Below, piece by piece: positions 57,678 through 64,000 of a stretch of DNA of 64,000 bases; the stretch's first letter is position 1, and each line of letters opens with the position of its first letter. The notes under the pieces are model-generated. The model was not told the DNA's origin. It worked only from the letters and a program-made list of their open reading frames with translations, and made no database searches. The stretch spans positions 9,660,001 to 9,724,000 of the forward strand of contig CM069596.1 in NCBI GenBank assembly GCA_035771175.1. The letters are read 5' to 3'. This DNA is from Paratinospora sagittata. Its lineage: Eukaryota; Streptophyta; Magnoliopsida; Ranunculales; Menispermaceae. The translations under genes were made by a program, and so were the position numbers.

Positions 57678-58880
57678 TGATGAGTTAGTTATTTAGACAT
57701 GTTTAGAGTGTGTTTTAGATGAGTTTTAGGATGTTTCATTTGTTATTTATGTTAGTTTATGCTAGTTTTGATATATTTGTTAGTTTAGGCATATTTTGGT
57801 ATTTTATGTTTAATTTCGATTTTTATTTTCATAAGTTGGTTTATTTGAATCAATAAGTGTGTTAACAATTAGTTTTGATTTTGTTTTGTAGGTATTTTGA
57901 TGAGTGGAAAGTCAATTTGGATGATAGAAACATGTACAAGATGTTGGAAGGAAGGTGTAAGGTCAAAACAAGTCAAGAAGCCATGAAAAAATGGCTAAAA
58001 GTCCACAAAAAAAAGAAGAAAAAACAATGAGTGGGTGCCACAACGCCCATGGTGGGCGTCGCGGCACTGGGGAGCGGACAGAAAATAAAAATTGCGCGAT
58101 TTTGAAGATTTCACCATATCTTGGGCTATACATCTCCGAACTGGATGCCCTTTTTTTTACTTCTTAACATCAAGGACTACAAGGAGAGGGGGTTTTGAAG
58201 GAAAAAAAAAAAGAGTTGACGGCTAGGGTTGAAGGAAGGAAAAGAAGATCAAGTTCAAAGAGAAGGAGATTCTTCATCATCAATTTCTCTCTTCCTCTAG
58301 TTTGTTTCCATTATCAAGATTGATGTTCATACCATTATTTCTTCTTTTGATGTCTATAGTTATGAACTAAATTCTCTCTCTAGAGGTGTAGGTTGATCCA
58401 AACTTAAACTATGTCATGGTTTTAATGTTTTGATTATTTCATTAATGAAGTTTACTAGTTTATTTGTAATTTTTTGGGTTTAATGCTTTTAATCTCTTGA
58501 TCACGGATTGAACGATTCTAGACTTGGAGGGCGACACTTGAGAGAGGGATTTCCAGGTTGGAACAAGAGAATTATAACTTAAGTTAGTCATAGAATCGAG
58601 AGATTTATGATGTATTTCAAAGTCCTAGAAGAAAACCATAGATCTTAAGGAGTTGTTAGATTGTTGGGTTTTATCGAGAGATCGAACTCACTTCTCTAAT
58701 GATATGTTCTAATTCGACACTCGAGATAGGGCATTAAATACATTGCGGTTTTCGACTTATGAACTAGGAAACTAAGTTAATGATAATCACATGTATAGGC
58801 ATAGTTGAGAGTGAGGAGAGATCGAACCTTTAGACCCTTCTCGTATTGATTTTTCCAAATTTTCATTCATTTGCCATTCT
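57678..58880 (+). repeat. LTR-like element J
   Basis: It begins TGATGAGTTAGTTATTTAG exactly where copia RT breaks off. The sequence has the style of plant gypsy LTRs: a long T-rich start, a GC palindrome CGCCCATGGTGGGCG (58044-58058), a purine tract, then a CT-rich segment and text with GAGAGATCGAAC words. The right end and any target duplication could not be placed, because a pararetrovirus-like sequence follows without a clear boundary. Orientation is inferred from the palindrome/leader order. Confidence 0.45.
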
Positions 58881-58899
58881 AATTTTCAGTAACTAGCAA

Positions 58900-59850
58900 A
58901 CTCAAAATGCCAGATATCAAAATAAGATGCTACAAGACATCTCAAGGTCTCAGCAAAATCTTACTCTCCAGGTCCAGTTGCAAAATAATCTTCATTCACA
59001 GCTTTTTTCTACTATCACTACTCGAATTGATCAGTTGAATTATGAGATGCAGCAACTCACCTCTCCAATCATAGATATTTCTCAGATCTCTCTATACCTG
59101 GATCCTCGAGTAAGAGAGAAGAATTCTCTTGAGGCTCAATTAAGACAAATCTCTCAAACACTGCTACCAGTCCCTACGACACCCCTATATTCTGAGTTGC
59201 TAACTCCATATCAGCCCAATATTGTGCCCCAACCACTTTTTACAGGGACTAGCATGTTGCTTTCATTGTTTCCTCCATCTTATGTTGCCAAGATGAAGGT
59301 TGATCAGGAAGAACGTTCGATGTAAAAATCTTTTTCAAGGTCGCCTCTTAGACCTCCTGTTCGATATTTAGCACGACCTGACAAAGGCAAACAAGTCATT
59401 TTTCTTGCTGACGAACCTGAAATTGACATTCAAGCATCTTCAACTACCAGCACCTTCCAGACTTATATGAAAATCCAATTTCTAGACTACTAAGATTACT
59501 TGCAAAGGAAGACCAACGATCCCAACTGACTATCAATATGACCAGCCTGTATCTCACAATGAAGACGATCTTACGGGCGACACCCCAACAAATCTTTTCC
59601 CTCTGACCACACTTCTCATACATCTTCTACTTCTCCCAGCTCCGAACCCATGGTCTTGGTTAATGAGGTAGATGAAGAAGAAGATTTTGCCCCTGAAGAA
59701 ACTATGGATGATCCTCCCCATGAATCTATCAACATCAAGCCAAATAATAAATCTAATGGAGGAAATTTTACTACGTTTAATCTTGACAAATTTCCTTTCT
59801 CCGCTTGGCCAATATTTTTTCATGATATGTTTGTCTTGGGCTTAGTCTGA
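58900..59850 (+). pseudogene. Endogenous pararetrovirus polyprotein fragment, N-terminal side
   Basis: A 132-codon frame (58927-59325) of Gln/Ser/Thr-rich coiled-coil character is followed by in-frame and out-of-frame segments including RYLARPDKGKQV and an acidic run NEVDEEEDF. The order, a low-complexity linker and acidic region leading to a coat-protein-like domain, fits the linker between movement and coat proteins of plant Caulimoviridae copies. No movement-protein core was recognised. There are many stops. Identification rests mainly on the next feature. Confidence 0.45.
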
Positions 59851-60240
59851 ACTCTTAAAACTTGACTCAACCGAAGAAATGGTCATCCAAAGGTTAGTCA
59901 CTAGACTCTTTGGAAGTCTCTGAGACTGGTGGGTCGCTCTTCAGGAATATCGACAACTTATGATGCTTCGACTTTCTATTGAATAGCTTATCTCTGTTAT
60001 TTATACGACTTTTCTCGGTGAAGCCAGGAATGACATCATGGTAGCTCGAGATAAGTTTCTTAAAATGAAGTGTTGCTCCTATGCATAAAAAGATTTGGAG
60101 ACTCGTTATACAAAAATGTCACGATTATTTTATCTCATTCGACATCACTGGATTGAATTTGTTCTTGACAAACTAAGGCTCGATTATTATATGTTTCAAG
60201 TTATTGTTAATGGTAGCCATATAAGCGAGGACCAGACAAG
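59851..60240 (+). pseudogene. Pararetrovirus coat-protein-like region
   Basis: Pieces read IQRLVTRLFGSL, DWWVALQEYR and FLKMKCCSYA, followed after a stop by KDLETRYTKMSRLFYLI. A DWW motif followed by 'F.KM..CS....KDLE.HY..MS..FYLL' is a pattern I associate with the coat protein of endogenous Caulimoviridae (florendovirus-like) copies. The usual CCHC finger downstream is missing. Stops at about 59930, 59982 and 60086 show that it is inactive. Confidence 0.6.
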
Positions 60241-60815
60241 GTTTTACACATTCCTTCTGAAGTTTACCACTCATAATCAATGGATGCAAGAGTTCTCCCA
60301 ATGGAGACAAAGATATTTAACAGTTATATTATTTGCACCCATTAGTGCTCATGCAGGGACAAGTTATCCCCCTCCTGATGATGAGGATGACCCAGCCTCC
60401 GAGACTGAACGAGTATTCTTTACAAAGTTCTCAGATCTTCATTCAGTTACTTACGATACCGATCAACTTATCTCGAAATTCGACAAAATTTTTGGCAAAA
60501 CATTCCACCTGATTTTCTTCCTCCATCATCCCCATGGTGTCCCATCGACCCAGAATTACAAGAGTTCCAGCATGATCTCTGTACTTGGAACCTTCGGGCA
60601 GAAATCTTCACTCCTCCAATAGATTATTCATTTCTACTTGGGCGTGCAGGACAAGATCAAGCTCACAATCCTCTTTACGCAGAACTCACACAGCTCCTAC
60701 AGGACTTTGTTGCACACAATCCAAGGTACCTCGAACAACTCTATCATCTTGATCCAGTGGATCTTTGGGATGATTTTGACCACCTACAGTCCTTCTCCTC
60801 TGATCAAGACTGAAA
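60241..60815 (+). pseudogene. Pararetrovirus polyprotein C-terminus, joined by deletion
   Basis: The frame has QWMQEFSQWRQRYLTVILFA, an acidic PPPDDEDDPASETE stretch, and after a shift a segment with LLGRAGQDQAHNPLYAEL and NPRYLEQLYHLDP. These fit the tail of the viral polyprotein after RNase H. The coat-like region runs into it directly, so protease, RT and RNase H are absent through one large deletion. It cannot produce virus. Confidence 0.5.
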
Positions 60816-61035
60816 GCCAGTTGTCCTAGACACAAGTTGCAAAAGCAGATTCTCCTTGTCTACAAAATCACAGAAAAGTAGATTCCTCTTATCCATAAAG
60901 AAGACCTCCAGGTTAGATCTCCAGCTTATCTTGTACGAAAAAATGGATTCCTCCTGTCAGCACTACGGAAGGAGATTCGCGCATGCCTTCAACCGACTTC
61001 AGCCATCTTCAAATCTGTCTATTTCGAGCTATCTC

Positions 61036-61043
61036 TATAAATA
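61036..61043 (+). promoter_or_regulatory. TATA box of the pararetrovirus transcript promoter
   Basis: TATAAATA followed by GCCTCAGTTTCC, about 220 bp after the polyprotein tail. Pararetroviruses carry their genomic promoter at this position, after the last ORF. The upstream stretch has repeated AGATTCCTC/GGATTCCTCC-like words (60847-60965). A leader with short ORFs follows to about 61490, where a TA-rich tract begins. Confidence 0.55.
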
Positions 61044-61489
61044 GCCTCAGTTTCCATCTTAAGAAGGCATAACCGGGGAGAGAAATAAGAATCAGTTATC
61101 TACTTGTCCCATCCTTCTTGTGCATTTGCAACTATTTAAAGTGTGTTTTCCAGCTTTGTAATGTTGTCTAGTTTAGGTGTCCTTCCTATTTGGGCTATTG
61201 TCTTAATCATTGTGTTCTTTCTTCTATTAGTTATTCTATGTTGTTGTTGTTGTATTATTGTTATATGTGATGATTCTGACTGTTCAGATTCTTGAATATT
61301 AGTGTAATTTGCTTAAACAGTATCATTGCTAAGTAGCAAAGCAAACCCAAGTCCTGATATCTCAACTGAGACATTATGATCCAAGTCTGCCAACTATCTG
61401 TGTATTGGAAAGAAAACTCAGAAGTCACAACCAAGCACTTAGTGTGTTATTTGGTTACAGTCAGTACACCGACTATCCTGCGAGTAAAA

Positions 61490-61815
61490 TACACGTACAT
61501 TAATATATATATATATTGATATATTATCTCAATTAGATAATACATCATGTAATATTATATGTATATATCTTTTATATAATATTATGTGTATATTTCATAT
61601 ATAAAATCATATATCTTATATTATCTTTATATCTTGTATATATCTTATATATTATAATATTGACATTATAATATACATATATCTTGTATCACATGATTAA
61701 CATTGTAATATTAACATTATATATATGTATCTTTTATAATATTAACATTATGTTCATATGTGAAAGTTAATATTATATATATTAATAACACTATAATAAT
61801 GATTTAAAAGTATGA
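61490..61815. repeat. TA-rich low-complexity tract
   Basis: Mostly TATATA and ATATTATAT words with CTTATAT/CATGTAATA variants. It forms the right border of the pararetrovirus fragment. No gene. Confidence 0.75.
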
Positions 61816-63886
61816 CATCCAGTTATTGTTGGAGAAAATGTGAGAGATTTTGGAGTGACAAAAGGGGTGAGCTTAAAGCCCAGTAAGATTTGGATATCGT
61901 CTATCCACCATCATATATTTATCAATACAATTAAAAGTCAATGCAATTTAAATAACAACATGATAACATGATTCCAGTGTAAACAACATACATTGAGACA
62001 TAATGGCATATAATTAAAATAATCATGTTCATCTATCAATATGCTTGCATTTTGAAAACCATTCACTTAATACAGACTCGTACACGATAGTCGAGTGAGA
62101 GCCAAGTCATCGCCCCTACATGTGCACTTAAGTCTACATTAAGTGAAGTAAACTAGGTAGTCCATCCTTGTGGTTAACCTCACCTTGGGAACTTCCAATA
62201 GTTCAACCCCCGTGTGAACTACATATTTGATCCCTGAGAAATATTCCGGTAGTTCAACTCTGTGGACCACCTCCACACTTGAACTACATACTCATTCTCA
62301 CACCCTAACCATGAGAATACACCATCTATCAAAACCCATGCATTTTCATGATATTAAATATAAGCATGACATTTTCAAACAATAAACATTCATACATGCA
62401 AACAATATCATAACATGCTTCATGATGCCAAAAATAGTATTTCTAGCTATGATGATACACATATGATGGGGGAACGAAATTCTACTCACAGTGGTTTCGT
62501 TTCCAAATCTAAGCCTCGACCACATTACACTAGGAATCTCGATTCACATTGGTTCTTCACCTCCTATCATACATAAAACTATTCCTAGTCCATTATGTCC
62601 ATCTTACACAGTCAAACACAACTTCATTTAATATTTCCATATTACCGATCTATGTTCACTTTTCACTTGTCTAGAACCTTCAACCTTCCTTTAAGGTTCT
62701 CATGGTGATTCATTAATGTTTAAGTGTTTTCCATACACAAGAATCACCCCTACTAGTTTAAGACTATTATAATCATTCTATATCAATAAAATCATACATA
62801 ACCCTTTAAGCCTTGTCAATGATTCTCATACCCATTTGTAGAGACAAAAGGGCATTTAGGTTTCATTCATGGTTTCCCATACATCTCACTTGGGTTTTAA
62901 GTGTTTTTGCACACCCAAGATCATTCATAGTTCATTGGCCTCCACTTAATCGTCGTATTTCAAGGGTTTTGTCTTCCAAAACCCTTTGAAGATGACCAAG
63001 AACACAATTCCGTAACTAACTTCAAAACACCCAATATTCATAAACATTCATGTTCTTCTAGCATTAAATCATCTAATAACGTTAAATCTCCAAAGAAAAG
63101 CATGAAAAACAACACATATCGCAATATTAATTCAAAACCTCTTTGGTTTCTTGGAGAACAAGTTAACTTCCAAAAACCCCCCAAAATATGCTTTGATCCT
63201 CCTATTTTTGCTCAAAACTATGTTTAAAAAATCAATAAACCTTTAAAACCACCATTAAAAGCCCAAGGAACCCATTTAGATTAAAAAACTCAACATGAGC
63301 AAAGTGACTTGTTAAAAAAGAAAACCTAAAACTCAAAGAGAAATCACCAACAAAAGTTAGAAATTATCCCTTCAATCTCCTAGATTTGGTGTTTGTAAGC
63401 CCTTAATCACCATTTGGAACCACTTTGGATCACCCACAAGAAACCCCAAGTCGACCCTCAAACCCTCTCTCTTTTAGCAAAAATTGCAAAGTTCAAAAAT
63501 AGAGAAAATCAGGGGGTATTTATAGAAAAAAATACCATGGAACGCATTCCTTTACTGTTGGAACACGTTCCAAAACTCCAAAAACCAAGCCAAGGCAAAA
63601 ATGTGGAACTTTACCTGAAGGAGTGCATTCCACACTACTTAAACACATTTTTTTCAGGGAAGGAACGCACTCCACTGGTTCTTTGTCTGGTTTCTTCCAG
63701 TTTCGTTCGTTTTCGTCATTTTCGGATCTCTGTACTTCATAGATTGTGTTTGTCACTAAAATTTGGTATTCTAAGGTTCTAAACACCTCATTTTAAGATT
63801 CATTTAAGTCATCAAATCCATGTTTTCTCCAAGGAATTAGAGTTTTAAGGGTCATTTCTACTAAGGTATATGATAGGGGCGTCACA
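61816..63886 (-). repeat. 3' LTR of element L (minus orientation)
   Basis: The right end GGGGCGTCACA gives a minus-strand start TGTGACGCCCC. To its right is AAGGAAATTTCGTCCTCGAAAT, the same sort of sequence that adjoins the 3' LTRs of B and F (GGGATTTCGCCCTCGAAAT). The minus-strand TATAAATA box is at 63517-63524, with a GGAACGC palindrome cluster upstream (63537-63675). R-U5 extends left to about 61816 and includes GGTGAGCTTAAAGCCCAGTAAG and two CCGGTAGTTCAACTC-like units. The left end is approximate. Confidence 0.65.
63537..63675 (-). repeat. U3 palindrome cluster GGAACGCATTCC of LTR L
   Basis: GGAACGCATTCC (63540), GGAACACGTTCC (63560), GGAGTGCATTCC (63620) and GGAACGCACTCC (63662) sit directly upstream of the minus-strand TATA box. 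The core word is the same as in the copia-type LTRs at 39605 and 52130, although the rest of the LTR is different. Confidence 0.8.
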
Positions 63887-64000
63887 ACCTACCTAACTTA
63901 AGGAAATTTCGTCCTCGAAATTAAAATAAAGTTAAGGACTTACTCGGCTTAAACAGGTTGGAGGAAATTGTCTTTCATATAATCCTCTCGCTCTGTCACA
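63887..64000 (-). mobile_element. Edge of internal region of element L
   Basis: It begins with a purine-rich (minus strand) tract next to the LTR and continues beyond the window. By analogy with B and F this is the post-pol, pre-LTR end of a minus-strand gypsy element. Too short to identify a protein. Confidence 0.5.

Overview
The window looks like repeat-dominated nuclear DNA of a flowering plant, probably a eudicot. Nothing in it convinces me as an ordinary host gene. Nearly every long reading frame is a plant transposable-element protein: Ty3/gypsy chromovirus gag-pol, SIRE-like Ty1/copia gag-pol, an extra plant-transposon ORF, and a MuDR-type transposase tail. There is also one endogenous pararetrovirus fragment. 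Almost all of these frames are broken. I could not run homology searches, so species and family names are recognition calls.

Left part (1-14.8 kb): the 5' end of a minus-strand gypsy element (LTR 1245-2068, PBS, decayed gag) lies beside a plus-strand coiled-coil ORF. A poly(A)-tailed retroposon follows (2722-3003). Then comes a Mutator-like element (about 3195-14773) with long terminal inverted repeats, a tandem array of roughly 155-165-bp units, and the last exon of a transposase. A chromovirus, element A (4524-12857, plus strand), sits inside that tandem array with a perfect 5-bp target duplication, ATAGA. Element A has lost RT/RNase H and the integrase C-terminus.

Middle (15.05-34.2 kb): element C, a non-coding minus-strand LTR element with target duplication ACTAC, spans 15053-34195. 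Its right-hand LTR was later split by element B (20717-31076, minus) and by a solo LTR (32164-33538, target duplication GTAAA). Element B is a nearly full-length relative of A and shows the layout: LTR, tRNA-iMet-type PBS, TA-rich leader, extra ORF, repeat-bearing leader, gag-pol with chromodomain, short post-pol ORF, polypurine tract, LTR. Several stops and one frameshift make it non-functional.

Right part (34.2-64 kb): element H, a plant-transposon ORF interrupted by a complete-looking LTR (36417-38396), runs into a hybrid LTR (39006-43804). The left part of that LTR looks like the 3' LTR of H. Its right part is the 5' LTR of a SIRE-like copia element E, with its PBS at 43807. The copia gag is split by a related solo LTR (44094-53813, target duplication CCATG), which itself holds a truncated chromovirus F and a third-level nest (LTR G with a solo LTR inside it). 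Copia pol decays to 57.67 kb, where another LTR (J) cuts it off. A deleted pararetrovirus copy follows (about 58.9-61.5 kb), beside a TA-rich tract. A minus-strand LTR (L) and the edge of its internal region close the window.

The most interesting general signal is architectural. Several otherwise different LTR families carry clusters of short GC-rich palindromes just upstream of their TATA boxes. Unit number and palindrome sequence change quickly, even between the two LTRs of one element. Other candidates are the extra sense ORF before gag, a three-copy GGTATGGGAC motif in the pre-gag leader, and a conserved short ORF between pol and the polypurine tract.
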